Below are positions 35,701 through 48,045 of a DNA stretch of 64,000 nt, piece by piece. Source of the stretch: Atkinsonella hypoxylon (lineage: Eukaryota > Ascomycota > Sordariomycetes > Hypocreales > Clavicipitaceae); contig JFHB01000054.1 of assembly GCA_000729835.1 (NCBI GenBank), positions 101,130 through 165,129 of the forward strand, in the 5' to 3' direction. The position numbers were made by a program, and so were the translations under genes. The notes beneath the pieces were generated by a model that saw only the letters and a list, made by a program, of their open reading frames with translations, was not told the origin of the DNA and did no database searches. Numbering within the stretch: position 1 is the first letter of the stretch; every line of letters starts with the position of its first letter.

Positions 35701-36402
35701 CTGAGTGTAAAGTGGAAAGTGTATTAGTATATTATAGTAATAGATGGATTAACCCATAGTCGATAAATAGTGGGGCTCGCGACAAGCTTGAAGACCTAAT
35801 AGTTAGCCCAAGTTCGTTGAGTGCACGTGCACACGCAAGCTGCAGCGAACGCTCCTCTGTCCGGCCCGACATTTTCTTCCGACCATCGCACACAAAAGGA
35901 CTTTGAAGCTCAAGACGCACGGACCCACGAACACTTGACGATGACCACCACTCATCTTTGAGTGTAATTTTTCCCTGTTCCCTTTCACTCCTCCCCAATG
36001 CTCAACGTAGTTTCTCGATCGCATCATCACCTTTATCCACCCCCTTTCTCCTCTCGCCGCCAGTCGCTGCACCACCAGCCTCGATTGGCTTTTCTTTTCT
36101 CCCATACTTGAATCATCCTATCTATCTCTATCTCTTCGGTGATACCCGCTTTCTGGCTTCTGCTGCTTGTCTAGCTCATTGGCCGCTTTTGCCATCAGGT
36201 GCCAATTTCTCTCACCCTCGTTATCGCCTCCTCCAGGATCCATTTTGATTTCGACATCATCATCGTGAAACGGCTACACAGGCGTCGAGCTCGAAACTCA
36301 ACGCCTCTTCAAAAGTTATCTTTTCCCATCGCTGCTTTCTGGATCGACTTTGCTGCCTCGTAGTCCCACAACCTCGTACTTCCAGCCCAGGACACAGCAA
36401 AC
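32707..36402. other. Gene-poor region, 3.7 kb
   Basis: Holds the MRT4 promoter, a small candidate membrane-protein ORF (separate entry) and the G3BP-like gene's promoter and CT-rich leader (35960-36400). Contains a TACCTAGG half-site (32913-32920) and a TACTCCGTA word (33155-33163). A short minus-strand frame beginning at ATG 34996 (MDASKTLPKEEPPATTF) has coding-like composition and a GTAAGA donor-like site, but I could not find partner exons. Confidence 0.4.
33971..34273 (+). CDS. Hypothetical small single-pass membrane protein, 100 residues
   Basis: Open frame from ATG 33971 with a Ser/Thr-rich N-terminal half (TTTTPTRSP, TTTSSASSS), a basic residue pair, then one hydrophobic segment (GFTIGIGAGVFFALISCCWV) and a short basic tail (WNGRRIRL). 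This layout is plausible for a small membrane protein, but there is no recognised family and it could be chance. A GTGAGC near 34213 might be a donor to an unseen second exon. Confidence 0.3.
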   Translation: MSQTTTTPTRSPMPALDSTITSFFSDTTTSSASSSIPTNAASLGQPDGLSGSAGSRLVRGFTIGIGAGVFFALISCCWVPCVSMWNGRRIRLIMQEASGI

Positions 36403-38133
36403 ATGGCTACGAACGGTAACTTCACTCAACAGGAGCAGTACAAGGCTACAGAGCAGGCTACTTCTGGTGGCGCTGATGCCAACGCCACCAACAGCAATTT
36501 GTCCAAGGACGAAGTTGGTTGGTATTTTGTAGAGCAATTCTACACAACCCTTAGCAAGTCGCCTGAGAAACTACACGTAAGTCGCTAATAAAGCACTGTG
36601 GATAGCATAATTATGCGAAGCTAATCATGGACTCGTACATAGCTCTTCTATGGCAAGCGCTCTCAATTTGTCTACGGTCGGGAGGCGGAAGTGGCCAATG
36701 TGTCCGTCGGTCGACAGGTACGAATTCCTATTTGGTTTCTGAACTGAGGAACATTATGTAACTGACAATCGCACCCTATGCAATAGCCGATCCAAGAGCG
36801 CATCAAGGCTCTTGACTTTCAGGACTGCAAGGTTCGAGTCACGAATGTTGACTCTCAGGCGTCCTTTGACAACATCGTCATTCAAGTCATCGGCGAGACG
36901 TCCAATAAAGGTGCTGAGCCTAAGAAGTTTGTCCAGACCTTCGTTCTCGCACAGCAACCTTCTGGATATTTTGTTCTCAACGATATCCTGCGATACATTA
37001 GCGAGGAAGAAGAGGAAGAAGCTACTGAAGCTGCCGAGACCACCGCTGACTTGCAGCAGCCCGGCCCCACCGCCACAGAGCCCGAGTCCGTCAAAGAAGA
37101 TGCCAACGAAGAATCCAAACTTGATGCGGATGCAGTGGATGAGAAGCTGAACCAGACTGCTACCGCAGAGGCTGAGGCTCGTATGAACGGTGATGATGTT
37201 GCTGAGCCCCCAAAGACTACTGAGGTTAAGACTGAGCCCGCTGTTGCGCCTGCTATCAAGGAGGCAGCCCTAGAGCCTGTAGCAGAACCCGAGAAACCCA
37301 AGGAACCCAACCCAACTCCTGTTGCTAAGCCGCAGCAGGAGGCTGTTGCTTCTGCTCCTGAACCTGTCATGCCTCCTAAGCCCATGACCTGGGCCAACCG
37401 AGCTGCCGCCGCCGCCGGACCTCGACCTGTGGTTCCTCTTCCCAAGACTACCACCCCCCCAGCGCAAAGCCAGACCCGAGCTCCTGCACCGGCTGCTGCT
37501 GCCGCCGCCGCTCCTGCTCCCCCTGCTGCTCCTCCCGCCGCTGCCGCCGCCTCGTCCGAGGCAGCGAGCAAAGAGTCATCGGGTTGGCAGACTGCTGGCG
37601 CGGACTCTAAGCGCCAGAACCGAGCTCAGTCTGTTTCTGCCAATGCGGCTGAGAAGGAAGGTACCCTTGGATATGTCAAGTTTGTCAGTGAAAAGGTTCA
37701 GGATGCCGATTTGCGCAACGCCCTGGCGGCTCACGGCGAGCTGGCTTATTTTGATATCAACCGCCAGAAGGTAAGTTCGACGTGTCTTTTACACTATCTC
37801 ATTCGAGTAAGGCAATAGAGACTGATCGAGAACTTGAAGAATTGTGCCTTTGTCGAGTACAAAACCGTCGAGGGCTACCAGACTGCTGTCTCATCCAACC
37901 CTCACGTCGTAAATGGCGTCGACATTGTCGTCGAACCTCGACGACCCAAGTCTAGTGCCTACGGAGGAAACTACAACACCGGCCGAGGTAATACCTCGGG
38001 AGGACGTGGCCGTGGAGGATACGACGGCAACCGTAACGCCCAGGGCAGTCAACGCGGTAACTTCTCTGGTCAAAATCGTGGTCGTGGCAGTGCTGCCCGC
38101 GGCCGTAGCGGTGCCCAGGCAAACAATGCTTAG
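36403..38133 (+). CDS. G3BP-like protein with NTF2 and RRM domains (Nxt3-like)
   Basis: Relative of G3BP and S. pombe Nxt3, an RNA-binding stress-granule protein and Ubp3-type deubiquitinase cofactor. Exons 36403-36576, 36643-36717, 36787-37770 and 37840-38133 give 508 residues, all introns in phase 0. NTF2-like domain: VGWYFVEQFYTTLSKSPEKLH, FYGKRSQFVYG, QERIKALDFQDCKVRV and FVLNDILRYI. An acidic, then Ala/Pro-rich linker includes MTWANRAAAAAG. The RRM follows (LGYVKFVSEKVQDADLRNAL, NCAFVEYKTVEGY) and the C-terminus is RGG-like (GRGRGGYDGN). An alternative acceptor (37819) would add seven residues (RLIENLK) in frame; I prefer the downstream one because RQK-NCAFVEY is the conserved junction. 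Confidence 0.92.
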
Positions 38134-39413
38134 ATGATGGAAGATTGGAGTCGTCGAATCTCACAATCAACCTCTGATAAGAGCAAGCCGAACAAAGTCG
38201 GTGTTGGAAAATGGCCAGTAAAGCTGGTCATCATATTTTGAGGAAGCTGACTGGAGATTACTACAAAGTCCCTTGGCGGCAAGAAGTTCCGAGGCCGCTC
38301 AAACAAATCTCGAGTCATTATTCCGCTCTGGATGACTAAGAGCAAAGGTAAGTAGGGGCTGAACAGAGAAAGCAGTTTCCTTTTACTCGGTTGGAATTGG
38401 CGCCATGTTTTGGAGTCGGATCAGCACCGGCGCAAATGGTTGGGAGCTGCATCAGGATTTTCATTTTTTCTCTTCTTTTTGGTATTCGTTTTCTTCGCAT
38501 TAGCCCAATGACTGCATTGTGCCGAACAACTATTCCCATTCACATCGTTTGGGTGGGACATGACTAGTCGAGAAAGAATCAGAGGAAAAGAATAAGCGTG
38601 CAATGACTTGCACGGCTGTAGTGGGGGCGGTCTACCTATGGCAGTTGACACTAAAAGACAATCATGTATGATGAACCTGTATCAGGCTAGGAAATGACGG
38701 AGGACTGAGGAAGGAGGGAGAAAAGGGACTAACAAAAGTCAAAACGTGTACATTTTCGAGTTGTCCTACTTGGGCAAACGGGGGCCAGCAAGGACGATAT
38801 TTGTGCATATGGATGTCGTTGTAAGGGGAACGAGAGATGTGGTATTATTTTTAGTTATTTCATTTGGTCATGATGGCAGAATTTGGAGCAGCATGACGAC
38901 GAACTCGACAAGAGTTCTGGTTCTATGTTTGGAAGGTAGGTAGTGATTTCGGAATAGCATAGCGCCTGGAGGCAGCAAATCGCTGTACCTCTGTAAATAA
39001 CATAAAACCAAAACCAAAAAAGAACAACAACAGAACAAAAATTGAATTATCGACATGGTCACACTGTACGTAGGGAGTCGTTGCATAAGGTTCGGGAGTA
39101 TAACAGGAAAGCGCATACCATGTACGCCGTGGGTACACACATCTTCCCATGACTTCCACAAAGTGTGACACAGTCGATGATCTATCGACTCGTGCAGAGG
39201 TTAGACCTCAAGAGCACACTGATGGAACGAAGATGTCTGCAGCAGACACACATGTCATCATGCCCATATGCATCTCGGAGCACCCAAGCCTATCGGAGAT
39301 AAAGTTAAGGTGAGGAAATACACCCCACCCACGTTGACATGGTGCCGGCGAACACTGAGCTCCTGGAGTATAACTAGTTAGTATACGAAGCCAGAGAGAA
39401 AACTTGGGAAGTC

Positions 39414-39447
<34 letters not shown>

Positions 39448-41723
39448 CACCTATTTGCATGTCTGGGCAGCCTGGTTGAGATCAAGGGGGTTTGGGAGGA
39501 GAAACGCACAATCTAGTTCGGTTGTCCTGCATGACGTTTTTGTGCCTACAGCACGGAGTACGCCGTACAACCTCGTTTCAAGTCCAGTACCCTTGATGAG
39601 GCATATTAACCACCGCGTGAGTTGTAGTGTAAGCCGAGCAAGGCTCGTAGTGTGCGCAAGAGAAAGGGGAAACAATCTGAGATGACATCCCGCCCAATGC
39701 CCGTCGACTCCCCGCGTCGGTCCTGGACCAATACGAGCATTCATATCATTGCCTGATGTAGTAAATGTACCGGCAGTGTGGACGCTAGGCGTTCTGGCTT
39801 AAAGTGCTGTCCGGGATGATGCTAGCCATATTGATAGATAGTTGTGCTTCATACACCCAGACCCGGTCTGAGCAGCAGTACATGGAGCACCAGCTGATGA
39901 AACACTGTGCCGTGCCGTCAGTCAGTGATGCAGCTTCGGTTCATTGTTCCCACCCAATCCAAAGTTCTTGCAGCTACCATTGACATTGGAATGGGCGAAT
40001 CAGCGACTGCAGCTTTCCACCAGCCCATCCTTGACGTTGAGACTTGGAATCGTTTGGATTTCCCATTGCGCAGTCTAGCGTGCAAACTGTTCGATGTTGT
40101 CACCTCCTTGTAAAGCTTTGTCTCGTGGGGAGTATCTGGACTAGTGCGTGAAAAGGGGTTGGCCGACTTGACTTGCTGGGCGCTAGGCATTCCATATGTA
40201 CATAAGATCTTAGCCTCGACTGATTGGCGGAAATGGTGTGTATTCAGGATGGCTGAGTCGTGCGCGCTGGAACGGCTAAGGGGTGAAGGGGCGTGGACCT
40301 ATCCATTCCACACCAATGCGATTTGCCGACAGTCCTTCTTTTGCGGCTACCTACATACCTAGGTACATATTAACTATTAAGGTACCATCTTCTGCACCTT
40401 CTGCACACCCCCCCTCCCCCTTCGTCCCTATTTGGCTGTTCGTTGTTCCACCGCGTGGCCGCTACCACGCCTGGCTTAGCGCATCCAAGCATCGTCAGCG
40501 TGACAATCTGAGGAAGAGGAACTTTTTTTTTATTTACACGACACCGTGTGCCGCGGGTTGTGTATCGCGCCCTTGTCTGGCATTGCTGCATGTCACTTAT
40601 TGTGCTGAGGGCGAAGATGCCTTCTCGCCCACGCTAGTCTGGCGCCTGATGATGATGATGAGGCATGGCATGGCATGGGTTGCCATTACCCAACGTTTCA
40701 TTGTTCTAGGATGTGATCGCACCGTTGTGCTGGAGCGCTCCTTCTGCAACTACGCCGCGCCTTCCAAGAAAGTGCTGCATCAGATGCTGGCCTGGAGACA
40801 CAACCGCGTGCCGTCTGAATCGGACTCGTAGACACCGCCAAGGCGAAACTTCAGATTCAATTCCGACGTCGCTGTGCCCAGCTGCACGACATTGCCACTT
40901 TTACTTTTGTATTAAAAACCTATTGAGGTTTTTTTTTCTTCCATTTGGCGTCCTCAATTTTTGAACCAGAACCGCGACTTTTGGACCTGCCGGACGACTG
41001 CGGATCGTCGCTGCTCATGATCCGTCTGTTGCGCCCACGTATGCGAACATCCGCAACATCCGTTCAAACCTGCAGTCTGACCTATACGTTGTTCTAAGAG
41101 GGTTTCGAAGCCGCTCAACTGCGTCACTTCTCCACCTCAAGTCAAAAGCGCTCTAGCGTCTCGTCGAGTACCTGTTCTGCCCCTATTCACACATAGTCAT
41201 CAGAGCCGCAACTGTCACACCTACACCAACTGGTACATTTGGAGCCACTTCCATAAGCAGCTCAATACGACTCTACCAAACTCACTTCGACATCCCTTGC
41301 TGGGCCTTCCTCCATCAAGGTTTCCACTCGTAACCCAAACCTTGCGACTTTTGTCCCCATCGACACTAGCAAAAGAGCCGTCGTACTACAACCACATCCT
41401 CCGACGATTGTCCAACCACCCCGCCTTCTCCGTCACCGGGGCTCTTTTTACGCTTGTCTTGCTCCGCCTCTTGACGACCTGGTATTCTGTTCATTTCCTC
41501 CTTCATAATCATACCGTTCTCATTGATGCATCATATCTCCCAGCGGATCGCTATGGTCAGCTTCTGTTCTGCCTCCCTCTACGGAGACTCCTATAACAAG
41601 ATAGTTACAAGGTCTTGCACCACGCCCCAACACTAATAGCGTCACCTCTTCTTTCCCACTAGCAATAACAATCTTGCTGTTCCGTCGTGACTAGATCTGG
41701 TGCATATAAGCGGATCATAGCCG
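38134..41723. other. Gene-poor region, 3.6 kb
   Basis: No gene supported. Contains a 32-T tract (39416-39447), TAACTAGTTA (39372-39381), TACCTAGGTA (40356-40365) and the long, pyrimidine-rich leader of the PH-domain gene (about 41000-41723). Confidence 0.45.
39416..39447. repeat. Poly(T) tract of 32
   Basis: Uninterrupted homopolymer; could also be the poly(A) end of an old retroposed copy, but no such copy is recognisable beside it. Confidence 0.9.
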
Positions 41724-43062
41724 ATGGATCGTCGCGAGTCTTCCGGTGGTGACGATGAACAACCGATTGCGCCATCCACGCCGCCTCTCCGGCGGCGCTA
41801 TTCCATGGAGGAGGATTTATACTACAACCACGTAATGACTGCTCCGCAACGTCGCCTCTCGCAACCGCCGGCCTATGCGTCCAGCTCCAACGACTCGGAC
41901 GAGGGCGAGCAATACAGTCTTGCTCGGCGGACGGGAGAACAAGCACATCGTGTCTTCGACCAATATAAAGAAAACGAAGGGCTCTCCCTCGAGTCGCTTC
42001 CCAACTACCAGAATTCTGTACAGCTGGAAGGAGTGTTTTCCAAGAAACATGAAATCGAGAATACAACAAAGAGAGCTGAAGACCGCCATTGGCACACCGT
42101 CTTTGTCTCGCTCAATGGTACCGCGCTGAACGTGTTCACTGTAAAAAAGGATTGGGGCTGGGGTCGAAGTAGAGATGGTCCATCAATATGCCCCGACAAC
42201 CCTCCTTGGGTGAGGAAATCAAAACTTGAGAAAAGCTATAGTCTTTTACACGCCGATGCTGGCATCGCAGCGGATTATACTAAGTGGGTACTTTTCTTGT
42301 GCTTCATCCCTTTATCAGGATCTTGGTCGCGCTTCATGCGCCCCTTTGTCTCTGGATGAAGCTAACACACCTCGAAGACGACGATATGTTATTCGTGTCA
42401 GGGCAGAGACTGACCAGTTTCTGCTCTCATGCATCGAGCTGACAACTTTTGTCAAGTGGCTCGAATGCCTCTTTGCCGCCATTGACGTGGCCGCACCCAT
42501 CGAGGAACGAGAATTCCCTCGCGATATGTCTATTCCCCGTATCCAACGCATTCGATGGTTTCAGGGTCAGTCACCCGCTTTACCGGGCCACGCCACCACT
42601 ACCGAACAGTTGAGGAATGAAGAAACGTCGGCAAATGATGCAGAGGGCAGCAACTCAGGCCAAGCTAGTGGAGCAGACCCCTTGCAGCCTGCCAGATCAA
42701 GCCTTCCACCGACTCGACGACCATTGCAAGAAACGGCAACCACTCCCCCGCCCAGAGTACAGCCTCTGACACGTCGTCTAAGCACAACCTCCTACCCCAA
42801 CCCTTCAATTGACCCGCATACAGGGAAATGGTTCCCTGAGCATCACTGGTCGAGTGCTCACGATCTATTGTACGCCAAACTGTGTTATAGTAACCTGCTT
42901 TTCAGGAGTCCTCGGAAATCGAATTACATTGTTAGCAAGGGGAAACAGTGGTTTGTGGATTGGGCTACTGGCAAGATGGTCCGGGTTTTACCCCCTACTT
43001 ATGGCGAGATTGACTTCTTCGGCCCCTGGCAAGTCATTCACACCGAGAATCCCAGAATCTAG
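41724..43062 (+). CDS. PH-domain protein, 414 residues
   Basis: Exons 41724-42283 and 42378-43062. The N-terminal 90 residues are polar and disordered (PLRRRYSMEEDLYYNH). The pleckstrin-homology domain spans the intron: SVQLEGVFSKKHEIENTTKRAEDRHW, VFVSLNGTALNVFTVKKDW, then YTK joined to RRYVIRVRAETDQFLLSC and FVKWLECLFAAID. A conserved fungal tail carries RSPRKSNYIVSKGKQWFVDW and GKMVRVLPPTYGE. The intron has a perfect GCTAAC branch site before its acceptor. Expected to bind phosphoinositides or act at membranes; specific role unknown. Confidence 0.88.
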
Positions 43063-43758
43063 ATGGTGGAAGCGATACGGTCAGAAACTGAAACCTCGGG
43101 ACACGTCTGCTAAGCCACGCTACTTCTTCCCACCTGCTTTTTCAACTTGGCGGTATTAGGAGTCTTGAGCAAATCGCACCGGCGATAGCATTGCTCTGTT
43201 GTATCGGGTCCTATGGCCAACAGGTTCGACCTTGAGGGAGATGCATTCACCGAAGCAGGCAGAGATATAGCGCCATGGTGCATAAAGTTTTATTTTAACT
43301 TTTTTTCCACATCTCTCCAATATAGATACAAGCACACTTCTTTCATATCGTACGCATTGGTCACGGGTATCGACCTCATTGGGCGGAGTTTTGTATACAC
43401 GTCTTTTAGACATGAAGCTCTTTCTGGACACTGTTTGAACTGAGCTTTACCCGATGACAAGTGTCAAGAGGATTCAACAAATGTGTGAATATAGTTTGAG
43501 ATATAAATTGTACATAGCAAAAGTAAGAAAAGAAGAAGAAGAAATCTGCAAATAGAAATTTGCAATAAACGTCAAACTGAATTTGTGAAGCTGCCGCGTG
43601 TGAATTGAACTTGCAGACAGTGAGTGAAAAGGGTATCATCATACCGAGCCAAGGCCCCGAGCTCAACTCCGTTCAAAATACAGTACATGCCATCCCTCCG
43701 AGCACAAGAAGTCGCTCCAATCCGTCGCAGAAAAAAAAAAAAAAGAAAAAAGCATCCG
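43063..43758. other. Convergent 3' region, PH-domain gene and NNF1
   Basis: No gene supported; contains an A-rich tract (43731-43751). Confidence 0.55.
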
Positions 43759-44601
43759 TCACGACTCGTCCCGAAAAGCCCTCAGATCAGCCCCCACGGC
43801 CCTCGCCTCGCTCGCCAACTCATCCGCCAGCCCGCCCAGCACGGCATTCGCCCCCTGCACATCCTCCACCGCGCCATCCAGCAAAGCAAGCAGGCCCTCC
43901 ATCTCGCTTCGCTGCCGCCGAATATGCTCCGCAAGAAGGGCATTCTCAGCCTGCGTGGTCTGCAGCCTCGCGCGCAGGACGGCCTCGTGCTCCGCGAGGA
44001 GCGGCGACAAATGGGCGCTTAGAACATCCTCTGGCGGTAAAAGATGGGGCCTTTTTGTTTCTCCCCCGAAAAGAGGGAAAAGAAAAAAAAAAAAAAAAAA
44101 GTCAGTCTAGTTGAAGACGTAAGACCAGAAACTCAAGCAAGCAAGAAAGAACGGTGTACTTTGATTAAAAAAACAAAATAAATATATATATATATATAAA
44201 TATAGAAAAATTAATACGAAAAAAAAAAAAAAAACCTCAGAAACAAAACAAAAAACAAAACAAAAAACAAAAGGTATTTGGACTCACGGCGTGTCAACAT
44301 GCTCGCCCGCGCGCCTCCTCGCCTCCGCAAGCGCAACCGCGCCCTCCCACGCATTCAGCTTCTCTACCACGCCTCTGCCTTCGAGAATGGCGTCGAACTC
44401 GCGCTCGCTCTTCTCGCGCAGCTTGTGCACCATTTGCGACTGGACCTGGCGCAGGATGGGCTCGGCGCGCCGGCTGATGGTCGGGAAGCAGGGCGCTAGG
44501 TTGTCGTACGAGAGCTTGTCGAGCGTGCGGGCGAGCGAGGCGGCGTAGATCTGGGCGAGGCGCTGTGCGCGAGGGCCTGGCTTTGGTGCGGGAGCGGACA
44601 T
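43759..44601 (-). CDS. NNF1: Kinetochore MIND/Mis12-complex subunit NNF1
   Basis: Coiled-coil subunit of the Mis12 complex linking centromeric chromatin to the Ndc80 complex; human PMF1 is the counterpart. Exons in coding order are 44601-44288 and 44050-43759, giving 201 residues. The N-terminal part (RAQRLAQIYAASLARTLDKLSYDNLAPCFPTI) is the Nnf1 signature; the second exon carries LLPPEDVLSAHLSPLLAEHE and a Leu/Glu/Arg-rich coiled coil. Phase compatibility fixes the acceptor at AAAAAG/G (exon from 44050); the nearer CAG would break the frame. The 237-nt intron is almost all homopolymer A, (AT)n and AAAAC repeats. Confidence 0.88.
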
Positions 44602-44602
44602 T

Positions 44603-44646
44603 GGGGGGGGGGGTTTCGCGGTGTGTGTGTGTGTGTGTGTGTGTGT
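44603..44646. repeat. G11 run and (GT)13 microsatellite upstream of NNF1
   Basis: G-run at 44603-44613 and (GT)13 at 44621-44646 lie immediately 5' of the NNF1 start codon (C-run and AC repeat on the coding strand), so they are in its leader or core promoter. GGAGT repeats follow near 44710-44725. Confidence 0.9.
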
Positions 44647-44865
44647 GGTTTTATTGGGATGGGACGGACGTTGGGTTGAGGTGGGTTGGTGATGGGGTTG
44701 GCTTGGTGTGGAGTGGAGTGGAGTGTATAACTACCCAGTTACACTACGCGCAGTCGCAGCCTCAAGACACCGTTAATACATGTTTAGTCTAAATTGACGA
44801 GAAAAAAAAAAATTAAAATTAAAAATTAAAAAAAATTCAAAAAAAAAAAAAAAAACACCCCATGA

Positions 44866-46423
44866 CTAGCTAGCAGACAATATCACCGCCGCATCCGCCG
44901 GCACACTGTTATCGGTCCTGCCCCCATCCCGCCGCAGCCTCTCCCTCTCCCGCTTCCTCCTCTCCGCCTCCTTCTTCTTCTGCTGCGCAAGATACGTCGT
45001 GTACCGAATCATGCCGAGCGTGAGGATGGCCAGGAACACGATCCCCACGACGGACCGGCGGATCAGGACCCAGCGCACGCCTTCAATCTCCGACTTGCTG
45101 TCGCTGCTGAGCAGGATGCTCATCTTGTAGTTTATCTGCTGGATCTGAAGGTTCCATGCAAGTCAGCGTCTGCTCTTCCTCTGGCAAGCAAAATTTTTTT
45201 TTTTTTCAAAAAAAAAAATCTATTGGGGAAAACAAATGTAACCTTCATAAAAGACAGAAGGGGGCGTCTGTAAAGTTCATGGTTCATGTCACGGCTCTGT
45301 TGCTTATGTGCAGACTTCAGAACTTACCGCACTCTCAACAGCTTTCTGCTCTTCCCTCACCGTCATATTCCTATCGTTAAACATCCCCCGTACATTGTCA
45401 TTGAGCGTCAGAAGCTCCTGGTTCAGCGTCTGCGTCAAAATGTCCACCTCGTGCTGCAGATGCGTCCGCTGCTGCCTCATCTGCTCCTCCTGCAGCCGGC
45501 GGTTGTTCTTGATCTCCGTGCCCAGCTCCGAGCAGGCAGCATGGAACAGATAACTCTCCTGTAAAACACAAAACATTAATCCTCGGTTTCCACGACGTTC
45601 CACTAATCTGCCCCCTCCATCGTTGTCTTTACAGCGTTCCAGCAATACTCACATTTTCCACATCACTTTTGCTGACTAGACTCCGCTGAGCTACCTCCAA
45701 ATTGCCACCCAAGATTTGCCGAATCGCCTTCATGGTGGAAATGGCTTGGTCGCTTGTATATCCCCCTTCCTCCAACCGTTTGACCATAGAGTAGCTGTCG
45801 AAGTGATGGACGTACGGGGGCGGAGACATGTGAGGATGCTCGACCTTGTCCGGGGACGGCATGTGAAGAACGGCATCAAGGGACGGCGTGGGCGGAAGCT
45901 CCTCGTGAGGCGGGGTTTTATTCGGCTGGGGCTGTGGCAACTTGCTGGTTTCGGGTGATTTGGTTGATCTGGCGCTGCTTGTTGCTCCTAGTGGCGAACC
46001 GCAGGCGGGATCGGCGGGAATCTGGGACATTATGGCCATCGCCGACGCCGCTGATGATGCCGTTCCTCCGTTCGTTTGTGCGTGTGCAACTGGCTCGGGC
46101 TCAGGGCTGCTGCTTTTTTCTATGGTACTTTGCTTCTCCTGCGACGAGACTGCCTCCGTACCGCTCTGTGCTTTCTGGGCTGAAAGCAAGTCTTCTTTCT
46201 TCGCCGAGACGTCGGGCTGTGGTTCAGCCGATCGAGTCCGTGACTGGTCCTTGTTTGACGACCTATCCCAGGTTGGCTCCACGGCTTTGCCATGTCTAGG
46301 CGCAAACGAGCTCTTGGATCTCGTTGTGGCCACCCATCTTACGGTCATGGTACTGAGGCCGATAGACTTTCGCGTTGCCCGCAGCAAGTGAGGATACAGG
46401 AAGGTCAGTCCGCCGGCAGACAT
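44866..46423 (-). CDS. Mitochondrial coiled-coil DUF1640 protein (FMP32/MCUR1-like)
   Basis: Exons in coding order are 46423-45653, 45558-45328 and 45144-44866, giving 426 residues. ATG 46423 starts a basic, acid-free leader (MSAGGLTFLYPHLLRATRKS) typical of mitochondrial import; the frame is open further upstream but has no ATG. A disordered Ser/Pro-rich linker follows. The DUF1640 core spans all exons: FDSYSMVKRLEEGGYTSDQA, AACSELGTEIKNNRRLQEEQM, a long coiled coil, INYKMSILLSSDSKSEIEG and a C-terminal membrane helix (VGIVFLAILTLGMIRYTTYL) with a basic tail. Relatives (yeast FMP32, human MCUR1/CCDC90) sit in the inner membrane and affect cytochrome oxidase assembly or calcium uptake; which applies here is unknown. 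Confidence 0.9.
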
Positions 46424-48045
46424 GGTTCGGAGCAGCCTGCTGCGGGCATCTGAGAGGCGCAGTGTCGGAGTCTTGATGGCAGCCAGGCGTTCGCAAAGCG
46501 TGATTATTCTGGCGACGGTTCGCGCCAACAATTTCCTCGAGCTCAGATGGTGTACTGTGACGCTGTTAGAGAGCAAGTCGAGGGCCGTTGAATGGGACAA
46601 GGATGCCACGAGGCAGTTGGAAGAGATGTTGGGACCGATCGGGATTGGAGTTAAAGAATTATTACATGTGCCTACCTACCGGCAACAACTTTAAGGGTAG
46701 CTTAAGGGTAGCGTCGGGTGCGAATGTCGCTAACTACGGAATACGGGCACGCATACATCGGGCTATTGAGTGGGGAACTGCCAGTAAGCGCCAATAAGCG
46801 CCAGCAAGCGCTTCCCAGTTACTCTGTATCAAGTCAAACTCTAGAGCGCCCAACCTGATCGCCGCTGTACAAAGTATCACCTCCCAGCCATCATGTCTCA
46901 TGTTTGGCTGGGCTCATTCATGTTGACTCATAATGGACACAGCGACTGATGAAGCCCCAAGACGCGAACTGGTGGCTCCTAACCAGACATGCGCCAGTCT
47001 AGCACCTACTATTACCTACCATTACCTACCTTCACTTCCACGTCTACTGCACGCATATCATCGTCGCCTCTACCTGCTCACGCACGGCTACTTGGTCGAT
47101 ATTTACTGGATCTCATCATTTCTGTACGTCTATATAGACAATCGCAGGGACTAGGGTCATATGCACCAGCCCAGTAGATATAGCGCATCTTAGAATACAA
47201 TCCCGAGTGAGAACCAGAAACCCCTTTGAACCATGTCCGACTCTCGCCTTTGCCGTCCTGTTCCAGCCCAAAGCCCCTGTTGCCGTTATGTCCATGTGGT
47301 GTCATCCGCTTCATAGTAATGGACATCTGCTCCAAGATAGAATATAACAAGAAATGGAGAAATGAGTGATGTTGCCGTCTCATAAAATTAAGAACAAGGC
47401 GAGGAAGCCAACGAACCAATCCCAGGCAAAACCTCAAGTAAATGTAGAACAAAATACAAAAAAAAAAACAAAGACAGATGGAAGTCGAGCACATCAAGCC
47501 AAGAGCAACATACCAAGAAGGCTGCTTCAACGCACGCCTAATAGAAAAAAAATCCCAACTCCAATAGTCCATTTTACCATTTACCATTTTTTGTGCTTCG
47601 TCGCCAATATTATTCCAAGAAGAAAAGCGGCACATTGCATGACGTGATATCCTGCCACTCCGTTTCGCCCGTCAGAGGAAAGGACGCGGCATGGGCGTAA
47701 TGCATACTCAGACCAGAACGAGTCTCCTTCAAGGAGTCAACTCCGTCCTGTCGGTGCCTAATATTAAAAGGATGATCGAGGATACCGTATATTTTTGTAG
47801 AGAGTGGGATTGTAGAGATGGTGATTGTCTATGCATGACGACATGCATGTCGTCTTTGACTGTGCCAAAGTCAGGGTGCTGGTGTTTTGCGCCCGTCACA
47901 AATTCGTATTGCCCGTCCGTACTCCGGACACAAGGATAAGATAAATGGAGGCTCAGACGCTCCAAGTAAACTGGGATAGTACGGCGAATGGTGGACAAGT
48001 CATCGCCACCTTGTCGACTGTCAGCATATTTAGAAAGACGTCTTT
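46424..48045. other. Intergenic: promoter of the DUF1640 gene and 3' flank of PUF3
   Basis: No gene supported. Contains a TACGGAATA word (46735-46743) and repeated TACCATTACCTACC-like stretches near 47010-47030. A 185-codon minus frame at 47635-47078 has hydrophobic runs but no homology I recognise. Confidence 0.45.

Noticed and set aside
40283..40831. 182-codon plus-strand open frame
   Set aside because: Starts with GTG, includes homopolymer-encoded Phe and Met runs and shows no domain; likely chance openness.
41297..41596. 99-codon plus-strand frame upstream of the PH-domain gene
   Set aside because: Begins with CTG and lies in the pyrimidine-rich leader; not in frame with the gene.
47078..47635. 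185-codon minus-strand frame with hydrophobic stretches
   Set aside because: Overlaps AT-rich 3' flank sequence; no homology recognised, and the other frames are similarly open.
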